Of a stretch of 10,530 nt of DNA, positions 1 to 7,111 are shown one piece after another. Positions within the stretch are counted from its first letter, which is position 1, and each line of letters starts with the position of its first letter. The notes under the pieces were generated by a model. It was not told the DNA's origin. It made no database searches and saw only the letters and a list, made by a program, of their open reading frames with translations. The position numbers and the translations under genes were made by a program. Source of the stretch: Burkholderia sp. (lineage in GTDB: Bacteria; Pseudomonadota; Gammaproteobacteria; Burkholderiales; Burkholderiaceae); the NCBI GenBank assembly GCA_028292565.1, contig JAQGMD010000275.1, positions 1 to 10,530 on the forward strand, in the 5' to 3' direction.

Positions 1-56
1 AAGTGGATCGAGCGCACCGAGCGGTAGCCGGCAATGTGAATGGACGTCAGGCCCAT
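1..56 (-). CDS. AAA-family ATPase, N-terminal fragment (partial)
   Basis: Only the first 18-19 codons lie in the window. The ATG at 56-54 opens a frame reading MGLTSIHIAGYRSVRSIHF to the edge. This resembles the first beta strand of RecF/SMC-like predicted ATPases (COG4637 or AAA_21 type), which begin with a short strand, then an 'I-x-G-Y/F-R-S' motif, just ahead of a Walker A motif that would lie outside the window. An in-frame TAG lies 9 bp before the ATG, so the start cannot be far upstream. AGAGG sits 6 bases before the ATG as a likely ribosome binding site. The gene starts 23 bp after the hemF stop and is probably co-transcribed. Many families share this N-terminus, so the subfamily and role are unknown. 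Confidence 0.5.
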   Translation of the reverse strand, partial: MGLTSIHIAGYRSVRSIH

Positions 57-79
57 GCCAGACCTCTAGCTTGTTCGGA

Positions 80-931
80 TCAAGGCCAGCGTACTTCGGG
101 CGGCATCGAGGAGAGGATAGAGTTCACATTTCCGCCTGTCCGCAGCCCGAACATCGTGCCCCGGTCATAAAGCAGGTTGAATTCCACATACCGCCCGCGC
201 CGGTAGGCCTGGAAGTCGCGCTCGCGTTCACCGTAAGGGAGGTCCTTGCGCTGATTGAGAATCGGCAGGTAGGCATCGATGAAGTGATCGCCGACGCTTT
301 GCATCATCGCAAAGCTTTGCTCAAACCCGAGCGCATGGAAATCGTCGAAGAAAATGCCGCCTATGCCACGCGGTTCCTGGCGGTGCTTCAGGTAGAAATA
401 GTCGTCGCACCATTTCTTGAAGCGCGGATACAGGTCGCCACGGAAGGGCGTAAGCGCATTGCGGCACGTTTGATGGAAGTGCTGCGCATCTTCCTCGAAG
501 CCATAGTAAGGCGTCAGGTCCATGCCGCCACCGAACCACCAGACCGGTTCCTGGCCTTCCGCGATTGCAGTGAAGAACCGCACGTTCATGTGGACCGTCG
601 GTGCGTAGGGATTGCGGGGGTGCAGTACCAGCGACACACCCATCGCTTCCCAGCTGCGGCCTGCAATTTCCGGCCGATTGGCTGCGGCGGACGGCGGCAG
701 GCTCTTGCCGCTGACATGGGAAAAACCGACGCCGCCGCGCTCGAATACGTTGCCTTCCTCGAGTATGCGCGAACTGCCGCCGCCCGCGATGCTGCTCACT
801 CCTTCCGGGCGCTCCCAGCCATCGACGATGAATTGCTTGCCGTCGACTTGCTCCAGCGCGGCAATGATGCGCGCCTGGAGGTCGAGTAAATAGGTTTTGA
901 CGGCAGATGGGGAGGGAGGCGGTTGAATCAC
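80..931 (-). CDS. hemF: Oxygen-dependent coproporphyrinogen-III oxidase, apparently C-terminally shortened
   Basis: HemF oxidatively decarboxylates two propionates of coproporphyrinogen III to give protoporphyrinogen IX, using O2, in the cytoplasm (haem synthesis). The 283-residue product has the family signatures in order: [11 protein letters not shown] (63-73), the [15 protein letters not shown] block (104-118), [13 protein letters not shown] (131-143), [13 protein letters not shown] (168-180), [11 protein letters not shown] (188-198) and [12 protein letters not shown] (248-259). The start is a GTG at 931; no strong Shine-Dalgarno precedes it, but the next residues align with the family's usual N-terminus and a TACAAT box lies about 30 bp upstream. 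The odd part is the end. Family members continue after the 'SMPPxVRW' motif with 20-25 more residues ending near 'DW'; here TGA follows after one residue (Pro283). No other frame after the stop restores that tail. The family identity is certain; whether the shortened protein is active is not. Confidence 0.95.
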   Translation of the reverse strand: MIQPPPSPSAVKTYLLDLQARIIAALEQVDGKQFIVDGWERPEGVSSIAGGGSSRILEEGNVFERGGVGFSHVSGKSLPPSAAANRPEIAGRSWEAMGVSLVLHPRNPYAPTVHMNVRFFTAIAEGQEPVWWFGGGMDLTPYYGFEEDAQHFHQTCRNALTPFRGDLYPRFKKWCDDYFYLKHRQEPRGIGGIFFDDFHALGFEQSFAMMQSVGDHFIDAYLPILNQRKDLPYGERERDFQAYRRGRYVEFNLLYDRGTMFGLRTGGNVNSILSSMPPEVRWP

Positions 932-954
932 GGCATATAGGACAAATAAGAATA

Positions 955-989
955 GGCGGAATTGTACCCCGTGCCTTCACCATTCCGCC
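955..989. repeat. Perfect 8-bp inverted repeat upstream of hemF
   Basis: GGCGGAAT (955-962) and ATTCCGCC (982-989) are exact inverted copies separated by 19 bp, in the 93-bp gap between the end of the membrane-protein gene and the hemF start. Read on the minus strand, the second arm is followed by TATTCTTATTTG, which is only moderately T-rich. It could be an operator around the hemF promoter or a weak terminator of the upstream operon. The sequence does not decide between these. Confidence 0.5.
961..966 (-). promoter_or_regulatory. Candidate -10 box for hemF
   Basis: On the minus strand this reads TACAAT, one base from the TATAAT consensus, and would put the transcript start roughly 20-25 nt before the GTG of hemF. 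The hexamer 17 bp upstream (GGCGGA) does not resemble TTGACA. A TTGACA does occur further upstream, near the end of the preceding gene (about 1017-1022), but too far away to pair with this box. The box overlaps one arm of the inverted repeat, so any protein binding that repeat would compete with polymerase. Confidence 0.35.
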
Positions 990-1024
990 CGAGAATGCCG
1001 CTCGCCTCCCTTTTGGTTGTCAAA

Positions 1025-3001
1025 TTACTCAAACTCGACAGACTTGATGCTGATTGCGAGTTTTCTCGTGTCGTCGTTCAGGCCAAGTTTCTTTGGAGAT
1101 ACCGCATCAGGCAGCCTGAAACGCAGATGAATCAGCCCCGCCGGCCTCGTGGGGATCTCAACTTCGAGGGTTTTCGACTCGCCCTCCGCTACGTACTTAA
1201 ACTCTTTCGGTTTCGCGCCGTTCAAGGAAACCAATAGGTGTTGGGAATGTCCGCGAAATGCGAAAGCGGTTGTAACAACGCGCATCCGGGTCGGCGTTCC
1301 ATTTCCGCCGCCTGAAAGGAAGCAGGCGAATGACGCCTCGGTGCCATCGGTCCATCTGCCATGATGCTCCGCCGTACTGAAACCCTTTATGGTGGATGAA
1401 GGCAAGCCGTGCGGGTTGGAAAAGTCGAGATAACGAGGGCAGCGAACCATGACTGCGACGGCTTCGGGTTCAGTCAGCGCGATGTAGATCGGCGAAGTTG
1501 GGGGCGGAAGTGCGGCGAGCCGGCCCACTAGCAACTCGTTCACCTTTTCATCGGAATAGGGACATTCCGTGCCATTCACCTTGCGCCGACCTGGCCCGGG
1601 GAATACGAGAATTTTCCTGCAGCCGGGACCGACAATCGCGACCGCGTCGGTCAGGGCCGATATTTCGCCCATGCCGCCATATCTTTCAGCAAATATCTCG
1701 GCAGGGGGGTCATAAAGAAAAGGCGCATTCCTTTGCAGATACAGCGATACCGGAGAAGGGGTTGTGTGGGCCTGGGGTATCCGGGGATGGTTGAGCCGTA
1801 ACGTATGGGAAAAGGAAAACAGGCATGCGAGCAACAACATGATCCTTAGCCACCGCAGGTCTCTCGCCGCATCCAGAACGGCCATAAGCAAAGGAAAGAA
1901 CAAGGGGATGTACCACAGCCCATATCTCGCCGGACCGGGTGTCGCTCCGGAATTCAAGTTCGGCGTGGAAGACTGGGCGAGCAGGTTGATGAACAGGTAA
2001 GCCGCAAAGAATAAAAAAAGAAAGGCATGCTCCTTTGACTTTTTTCCCGTTCGATAGATCAACACGCTAAAGAACAGGATCGCCAGCCCCAGGGGCCAGT
2101 TCGGCAGTAATCCGAGGTCCGGATCGAAAAGCCAGACGTACATCAGGGAGGCATTCCCCCCCACCTCCGCGCCTCCCGCGAGTAGCTGGGGCGTGATCAC
2201 GCCATATCGTGACAGGTAGTACAAGGGATGAAGCAGGATGAAGAGGCAGGCAAGCATCGCACATGCCACGCTTGCAGGACTCGACCGGGAATGGCACGCG
2301 CTTTTCGGACTCAGGAAATGAATTGCGAACGGAACAGCCGCGACGCCCGCAAAGCTGATGTTTTGTGTCGATGCGATCGCCAGAAACAATGCGGAGAGGA
2401 TGTAATTCCTGCTCAGGAAACTGACAACCGCTGACAGTGTCAGGCAGAAAGTAAAAAACTCGGTATGAACTTTATCCACATACCAGGCCATCGGCGACAT
2501 GATGAAAAGCGCCACAACCCCAACAAGGCCTTTGAATTGAAAGTGCCTCCAGACGATCACCGCGGCAAGGCTGAACAGCAGGCAGTGCGTCACGATGAAC
2601 GCTGCATGGGCCGACAGCCGGATATGGATAATGGATGCCAATCCACTTACCAATGCGGCCATTGCGCTGTATAGCCAGAAGTGGTTGAAGTCGGATGTGG
2701 CGCCAACGCGTAATGCGGGAAAAGCCTCCTGGAGCCATTCAATAGTGACGAAACCCGCTATTTCGCCCGATTTCGCGAGCCCGGCGACGGCGCTCCAGCT
2801 GGCGTCGGTCATGAACGGCCGCAACGTGTCTTTCCATGCAAAATACATCGCATAGTATTCACCGGCATCGCCTACCAGCATCGGCTGCAGGAAAGCGGTC
2901 AGCGAAAATGTCAGCGCAATGCCAAGCAATATCGCGGCCACGGGCGGGGGCGGAAATGCCGCATACCGTACCGACCAGCGTAATTCGCTTGCGTCTTTCA
3001 T
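1025..3001 (-). CDS. Polytopic membrane protein with C-terminal beta-rich domain, possible GT-C-type glycosyltransferase
   Basis: The 658-residue product has about 10-11 hydrophobic segments in residues 20-400 (for example 21-40, 107-128, 132-151, 157-173, 183-228, 244-262, 301-316, 325-341, 361-376, 384-398). After the first helix comes GDAGEYY (44-50), an acidic motif in the place where GT-C transferases carry a catalytic Asp/Glu; DKVHTEFF (176-183) is another charged motif at a helix edge. Residues 400-658 are soluble and include GFSTAEHHGRWTDGTEA (540-556) and LRFRLPDAVSPKKLGLNDDTRKLAI (from 626), which resemble a beta-sandwich module I know from proteins of polysaccharide clusters. Start: ATG 3001, with GAGGA 6 bases ahead, 3 bp after the FAD-oxidoreductase stop. 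As last gene of the sugar operon it may transfer a lipid-linked sugar to a periplasmic glycan, but that is inference; it could also be a polymerase or have no transferase activity. Confidence 0.8.
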   Translation of the reverse strand: MKDASELRWSVRYAAFPPPPVAAILLGIALTFSLTAFLQPMLVGDAGEYYAMYFAWKDTLRPFMTDASWSAVAGLAKSGEIAGFVTIEWLQEAFPALRVGATSDFNHFWLYSAMAALVSGLASIIHIRLSAHAAFIVTHCLLFSLAAVIVWRHFQFKGLVGVVALFIMSPMAWYVDKVHTEFFTFCLTLSAVVSFLSRNYILSALFLAIASTQNISFAGVAAVPFAIHFLSPKSACHSRSSPASVACAMLACLFILLHPLYYLSRYGVITPQLLAGGAEVGGNASLMYVWLFDPDLGLLPNWPLGLAILFFSVLIYRTGKKSKEHAFLFLFFAAYLFINLLAQSSTPNLNSGATPGPARYGLWYIPLFFPLLMAVLDAARDLRWLRIMLLLACLFSFSHTLRLNHPRIPQAHTTPSPVSLYLQRNAPFLYDPPAEIFAERYGGMGEISALTDAVAIVGPGCRKILVFPGPGRRKVNGTECPYSDEKVNELLVGRLAALPPPTSPIYIALTEPEAVAVMVRCPRYLDFSNPHGLPSSTIKGFSTAEHHGRWTDGTEASFACFLSGGGNGTPTRMRVVTTAFAFRGHSQHLLVSLNGAKPKEFKYVAEGESKTLEVEIPTRPAGLIHLRFRLPDAVSPKKLGLNDDTRKLAISIKSVEFE

Positions 3002-3004
3002 AGG

Positions 3005-4336
3005 CTATCCTCGCCGGAGTTTATCCAGAATCGTTCTGGCCGCGTTCGCTCCCTCTCGAATCGCGTAGTTCGTTCCCCTGTCCTCCGGATAAACCTGAGC
3101 CATCGTCGACACTATCGCGTTCTTGAAAGGGGTGTCCTGGCCAGGAACGTGCCGGGAGTAATTCCGCCCGGTCACCGGTTGCGCGTATTCTGCTCGCCAT
3201 ACCCGGTAGTCTTCGACCCAGCAGCGATCAAACTCCGGGAACATGCGCTTGAGGTGTTCCAATGCGAATTCCAGATATAGATCATCCGCATAAGACCAGA
3301 CCGGGTCTTCCCTGGCGAGGTAACGGGAAAGGAATACGATGTGCTTTCCCTCGTAGTTTTCCGGACGATCGAAGTTTGTATGCTCGATCACGCCCACGAA
3401 AGGAAATCCGGGGTCATTGACATTGAGCCAGTAAGTGTCGGAGAGGCTGCGATCCAGTTGCAGGACGAGACAGACGTTGCCGAGGTAGTTGATGCGCCGA
3501 AGTGACTGTATCCATTCCGGATCCGCACTACCGTCAAAAATGTCTGCAATGATGGGGAAGGCGGGCGTCAATAGAAACTCGCGGGCACATGCCTCGCCGG
3601 TGGTTGTGACGAGAGCGTGAACCCGGCCATTTTTTTCTTTCGCAGTCGTCACTCGCGTGCTGTATCGAATCTCGCCGCCGTTTTTGCAGATTTCGTTCGC
3701 TACGGCGTGTGCCAGCCGGCCGAATCCACCTTTGAAGTAAGCGAGTTGTTCGCCACCGTGCTTGTCACGCGTGCTTCCTCGTAGAACCAGTTTCTTCCAG
3801 AACCAGACGGCATTGACCTGCTCGGCATGGACCGAAAATTTGGACTGAATCAGCGGTTCCCACACGATGCGGAAGACATTGCGGCCGCAAAGCGGTTCCA
3901 GCCACTCACGGATCGAAAGATGTTCGATGGTCTTCCAGTCCTTGATCCGGCGCACCTGGAACACCAACAGGCCAAGGCGAATCCGGTCGATCAAAGACAA
4001 GGGCGAGAACCTCAGCAAGTCGAGCGGAGTCGACAGTCGCCACATGCGGCCGTTGTAATACATGCCGGTGCGCGATGGCAGGGTGAGCACCTGGTCCTCG
4101 AGTCCCAGCTCTTTGACCAGCCTGGGCACATAGGCATCGTTGTTGAACCAGTGGTGATAAAACTTTTCGACGGTGACGCCATCACGGAATTCGAAGGCTC
4201 CCGCCAATCCACCCGGTGCGGCATCGGCCTCCAGGATCAACACTTTTTTCCTGGCGCGCATCAGGTCGAGGCCTGCGGTCAGTCCTGTGAATCCGGCGCC
4301 GACGATGACAACGTCGTACTGGTTCGTCGCTGGCAT
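3005..4336 (-). CDS. FAD-dependent amine-oxidase-fold oxidoreductase
   Basis: The 443-residue product begins with a Rossmann dinucleotide-binding motif, VGAGFTGLTAG (12-22), an acidic residue after the second strand (LILEAD, 33-38) and PGGLAGAF (41-48). This is the FAD-binding start of the protoporphyrinogen oxidase / phytoene desaturase / amine oxidase group (COG1232-1233). The C-terminal FAD loop is VYPEDRGTNYAIREGANAARTI (begins 416). The frame stays open far upstream, but ATG 4336 is the right start because homology begins there and it lies 2 bp after the UPF0104 stop; the upstream extension only overlaps that gene. Relatives in glycan clusters are usually called just NAD(P)/FAD-dependent oxidoreductase. 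It is not clearly a UDP-galactopyranose mutase or HemG. The substrate might be a sugar nucleotide, a polyprenyl lipid or a glycan end; the sequence does not say. Being near hemF does not make it a haem enzyme, since it lies in the sugar operon. Confidence 0.85.
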   Translation of the reverse strand: MPATNQYDVVIVGAGFTGLTAGLDLMRARKKVLILEADAAPGGLAGAFEFRDGVTVEKFYHHWFNNDAYVPRLVKELGLEDQVLTLPSRTGMYYNGRMWRLSTPLDLLRFSPLSLIDRIRLGLLVFQVRRIKDWKTIEHLSIREWLEPLCGRNVFRIVWEPLIQSKFSVHAEQVNAVWFWKKLVLRGSTRDKHGGEQLAYFKGGFGRLAHAVANEICKNGGEIRYSTRVTTAKEKNGRVHALVTTTGEACAREFLLTPAFPIIADIFDGSADPEWIQSLRRINYLGNVCLVLQLDRSLSDTYWLNVNDPGFPFVGVIEHTNFDRPENYEGKHIVFLSRYLAREDPVWSYADDLYLEFALEHLKRMFPEFDRCWVEDYRVWRAEYAQPVTGRNYSRHVPGQDTPFKNAIVSTMAQVYPEDRGTNYAIREGANAARTILDKLRRG

Positions 4337-4338
4337 AA

Positions 4339-5340
4339 TCAGAGCGGCGCCTTGCGTGCCTTGAATAAGCCCGGATGGGAGAGGATGGCAATCCCGCCCG
4401 CGAGGGTGGTTGGCAACCAGACACCCAGATGGGCGAGAACCGCAAAGCTTGCCGCCTCGCCCGGCGATCCATCGAGCATCGTAATTGCGGAGTAAGCGGC
4501 GAGGTGAAAAGGTCCGACATATCCGGGCGCAGAAGGTACAAGGGTGGATAGCGTCGCAATCGCCATGATAAGGAGCGCGGAAGCGATGCCTGCATGTATT
4601 CCAAAGCCTTCGAGAAGCGCCCAGAACAGGCCAGCCTCGAAGGCCCACACCGCCACCGACAGGGAAAGCAGGAATAGCAATGTCCCGGGGCGGGACATCC
4701 GGCCAAGGCTGCTGATGAGATCCCTGGCGACATTCAATCCCGTCGCGATACGGGAACTGCCGCGCGAGTCGGCGGCTTTCTGCATGTTGGCAAGCGTCTT
4801 GCCGAGAAATGAATCGCATGCGACCACTACGAACAGTGCGGCGGCGCCCAGCACGGAAAGGATGACCGCGCTCTTGCCCAACCATTGCGGCAAGCCGACT
4901 CGCGTACTGAGCGAGAGACCAATTCCCAGGCTCAGCAAGAGCGTCAGAAGATCAAGCAGTCGTTCAAGCAGCAGGCTCGCTGTCGCTGTGACTCGTCGCA
5001 CGCCGAGCGAGGAAGGGAAGACCAGCGCGCGGACGAAGTCACCGGCGCGGAACGGCAACACGTTGTTCAGCGTGATCGAGCCGAGAAATGGCGCCGCACA
5101 TGTCCAGTCGTCCACGCTTGTACCCGTTGCGCGGAGCATTACCGCCCATCGATGGATGCGGATCGCGTAACCGAACGCCAGCGAGGCTACCCCGAGTGCG
5201 ACAAAACGCCAATCGAGCTGGCCCAGTGCCTGTCGCAGTTCGTCGAACCTGACCTGGCGAAAAATGAGCGCGAGGCAGACGATCGCAACAATGACACCGA
5301 GCGCCTGGCGTAACCATCGCCTTATGCGTTGCGGCGCCAT
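4339..5340 (-). CDS. UPF0104 / lysylphosphatidylglycerol synthase transmembrane-like protein
   Basis: A 333-residue inner-membrane protein of the PF03706 type (flippase-like domain of MprF, also found alone in glycan clusters). Hydrophobic segments lie near 12-27, 44-60, 124-146, 157-176, 220-242, 246-268 and 300-320. The family hallmarks are NNVLPFRAGDFVRA (92-105), ERLLDLL (126-132) and PSAPGYVGPFH (269-279). There is no C-terminal soluble acyltransferase domain, so it does not make lysyl-phosphatidylglycerol by itself. Start: ATG 5340, 2 bp after the rfbF stop; a longer open frame upstream just overlaps rfbF. The stop is 2 bp before the FAD oxidoreductase. Its tight packing with a lipid-carrier-type glycosyltransferase and a polytopic protein suggests that it moves or presents a lipid-linked sugar across the membrane. 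This is inference; standalone UPF0104 proteins are mostly uncharacterised. Confidence 0.88.
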   Translation of the reverse strand: MAPQRIRRWLRQALGVIVAIVCLALIFRQVRFDELRQALGQLDWRFVALGVASLAFGYAIRIHRWAVMLRATGTSVDDWTCAAPFLGSITLNNVLPFRAGDFVRALVFPSSLGVRRVTATASLLLERLLDLLTLLLSLGIGLSLSTRVGLPQWLGKSAVILSVLGAAALFVVVACDSFLGKTLANMQKAADSRGSSRIATGLNVARDLISSLGRMSRPGTLLFLLSLSVAVWAFEAGLFWALLEGFGIHAGIASALLIMAIATLSTLVPSAPGYVGPFHLAAYSAITMLDGSPGEAASFAVLAHLGVWLPTTLAGGIAILSHPGLFKARKAPL

Positions 5341-5342
5341 CT

Positions 5343-6119
5343 TCAGGTGTTCCACACCGCCCACGGCGCCCATCCCGACTCCCACAGGCTTTCCAGCTGC
5401 CGCTTGTCGCGCAAGGTGTCGCACGGCTGCCAGAAGCCGCGATGATGGAAAGCGGCGAGCTGGTTGTTATGCGCGAGATCCTTGAGCGGAGACTGCTCCC
5501 ACGTGGTGGCGTCGCCGTCAATATAATCGATTACACCGGGTTCGAGAATGAAAAAGCCGCCATTGATCCAGCCCATTTCATCGCTTGGTTTCTCTTCGAA
5601 ACTCGTTACGTGGTTTCCGGCCGCTACGTTCAAAACGCCGAAGCGGCCCGGCGGCTTAACCGCTGCGACGGTCGCGAGCTTCCCGTGTTCCCGGTGAAAT
5701 TCAATCTCTGCCGGGATATCGATGTCGGACAGGCCGTCGCCATAGGTAAGGCAGAAGGTTTCATTCTCCAGGTAGCGGGCAATCCGTTTTATCCGGCCGC
5801 CCGTCATGGTTTCGGCGCCGGTATCGACCAGGGTGACATTCCAGTCTTCTGCCTGCGAGTTGAGCACACGATGATTCCCCGTACTAAGGTGAATTTCCAT
5901 GTCGGCCGTGTGATGGTAGTAATTAAAAAAAAACTCCTTGATCACATAGCCTTTATAGCCGAGGCAGATGATGAAATCCTTGACCCCGTAGTGGCTGTAG
6001 GTTTTCATGATGTGCCATAGCAAGGGGCGGCCGCCGACCGCTACCATGGGCTTGGGTTTGTGGTCGGATTCTTCTGCAATGCGGGTGCCTAGTCCACCGG
6101 CAAGAATCACTGCTTTCAT
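5343..6119 (-). CDS. rfbF: Glucose-1-phosphate cytidylyltransferase
   Basis: This enzyme joins CTP and alpha-D-glucose-1-phosphate to form CDP-glucose, the entry step to CDP-6-deoxy and CDP-3,6-dideoxyhexoses. The 258-residue product matches the length of Salmonella RfbF / Yersinia DdhA (about 257). It has the nucleotidyltransferase signature GGLGTR (8-13) with KPKPM (21-25), WNVTLVDTG (93-101), the metal-binding region YGDGLSDID (126-134), PPGRFG (156-161), FEEKP (174-178), WINGGFF (184-190) and GFWQPCDTLRDK (228-239). ATG 6119 is preferred because MKAVILAGG is the family N-terminus and AGGA lies 8 bases before it; an ATG at 6137, overlapping the upstream stop as TGATG, is an alternative adding six residues. 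The glycosyltransferase gene ends 17 bp upstream. It works with RfbG, encoded three genes upstream. Confidence 0.96.
   Translation of the reverse strand: MKAVILAGGLGTRIAEESDHKPKPMVAVGGRPLLWHIMKTYSHYGVKDFIICLGYKGYVIKEFFFNYYHHTADMEIHLSTGNHRVLNSQAEDWNVTLVDTGAETMTGGRIKRIARYLENETFCLTYGDGLSDIDIPAEIEFHREHGKLATVAAVKPPGRFGVLNVAAGNHVTSFEEKPSDEMGWINGGFFILEPGVIDYIDGDATTWEQSPLKDLAHNNQLAAFHHRGFWQPCDTLRDKRQLESLWESGWAPWAVWNT
5925..5933 (-). repeat. Nine-base homopolymer inside rfbF
   Basis: Nine consecutive A on the plus strand, read as T9 in the gene, encode Phe63-Phe65 in KEFFFNYY. In Salmonella RfbF, as I remember it, the matching stretch is KEYFANYF, so the run is partly a matter of codon choice. A single-base slip would shift the frame and truncate the protein at about a quarter of its length. 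Confidence 0.8.
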
Positions 6120-6136
6120 TGAAACGGTCCTCAACA

Positions 6137-7111
6137 TCAAAGTTTTATTTCATCTGCCTGGAAATTAAGGCTTTGCTCAACAATCGCAATCGGTTCCGCG
6201 CGGACGATGAGGTAAATGCGCAAGAGGTACTCGCCCAGTATTCCCAGCAACAGCGACTGCAGCCCGATACCGAACAGCACAAGAATGTGGATGCTGGCCA
6301 GGCCTTGAGGAAGAACGGGCTGAAGAAGTTTCAGGAGTGCGTAGTACAGCGTGCCGATGGCGCTTAGGCCGACCAGAAGCAGCCCGGCATACGAGGCAAT
6401 GCGCAGCGGAATGACGGAGTGGTTGAAAACACCGGCAAGTCCGAGCCGCATCAACTGCCAGAAACCGAATTTGCTTTTGCCTGCGATGCGCGGCGTGCGG
6501 TTATACGGAATGCCGATCTGCCTGAACCCCATACCGGCAATCAGGCCCCGGAGGTAAGGCTCCGATGATTTCACGCGTTTCAAAGCATCGATGACCTTGC
6601 GGTCGATCAGGCGAAAGTCCCCGGCATCACGCGGAATAGGGTACTCGCCGATCCTGTCGATGATCCAGTAGCCGATCTTGCGAATGTTATTCATGAGCGG
6701 CCCTTCCGGGCGCTCGCGTCGAATTCCGTAGACCACCTGATAGCCCTGTTGCCATAGATCGAAGAACTGCTCCAGCAGCTCCGGCGGGTCCTGCAGATCG
6801 GCATCTATTTGCATCACGGCGTCGCCTCGTGCATGAAGGTAGTTGGCGAGTATCGAACGCTGGAAGCCGAAATTTTTTGAAAACCGTATAGCGCGCACCC
6901 GGCTGTCGCGAGCGGCCAGCGCGGTCAATTTTTCCCAGGTCCTGTCGGACGATGCGTTGTCGGTAAACACGAACTCGAATTCGCATCTGCCCACCATGCG
7001 TATCGCCAGACGGTCCAGCCTTGCGTACAACGCGTCCATGTTATCGGCCTCGTTCAACACGGGAACGGCAACAGAAATCAAGGGAATCGTCCGGTTTAGA
7101 TCGTGATACAT
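6137..7111 (-). CDS. GtrB/ArnC-like family 2 glycosyltransferase
   Basis: The 324-residue product has a cytoplasmic GT-A domain followed by two membrane helices (about 238-258 and 274-297), as in polyprenyl-phosphate glycosyltransferases (GtrB, ArnC, DPM1). Motifs: VAVPVLNEADN (14-24), FTDNASSDRT (49-58), the metal/sugar-binding DADLQDPPE (103-111), DAGDFRL (162-168) and RIAGKSKFGFWQL (208-220). Members commonly transfer a sugar from a nucleotide donor to undecaprenyl phosphate on the inner face of the membrane, and a membrane partner then uses it outside. The donor cannot be read from the sequence; the CDP-sugar made by the neighbouring genes is the obvious candidate. ATG 7111 lies within the end of the upstream SDR gene (16-bp overlap) and AGGGGA sits about 8-9 bases before it, which indicates translational coupling. 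Confidence 0.93.
   Translation of the reverse strand: MYHDLNRTIPLISVAVPVLNEADNMDALYARLDRLAIRMVGRCEFEFVFTDNASSDRTWEKLTALAARDSRVRAIRFSKNFGFQRSILANYLHARGDAVMQIDADLQDPPELLEQFFDLWQQGYQVVYGIRRERPEGPLMNNIRKIGYWIIDRIGEYPIPRDAGDFRLIDRKVIDALKRVKSSEPYLRGLIAGMGFRQIGIPYNRTPRIAGKSKFGFWQLMRLGLAGVFNHSVIPLRIASYAGLLLVGLSAIGTLYYALLKLLQPVLPQGLASIHILVLFGIGLQSLLLGILGEYLLRIYLIVRAEPIAIVEQSLNFQADEIKL

Noticed and set aside
1..82. Frameshift that would restore the missing HemF tail
   Set aside because: I read the two other frames after the final Trp codon. One soon meets a TAG, and the other gives no 'DW' ending or other tail residues of the family, so a single-base error does not explain the truncation.
71..889. Long plus-strand open frame opposite hemF (272 codons)
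   Set aside because: It mirrors the high-GC hemF gene, has no family features, and the minus-strand frame holds all HemF motifs.
3827..4495. Plus-strand open frame of 222 codons opposite the FAD oxidoreductase
   Set aside because: An antisense shadow of a GC-rich gene with clear motifs; low-complexity, charged residues and no recognisable domain.
4337..4885. N-terminal extension of the FAD oxidoreductase frame by about 183 codons
   Set aside because: It overlaps the UPF0104 gene in another frame, is rich in Arg and Cys, and homology begins at ATG 4336.
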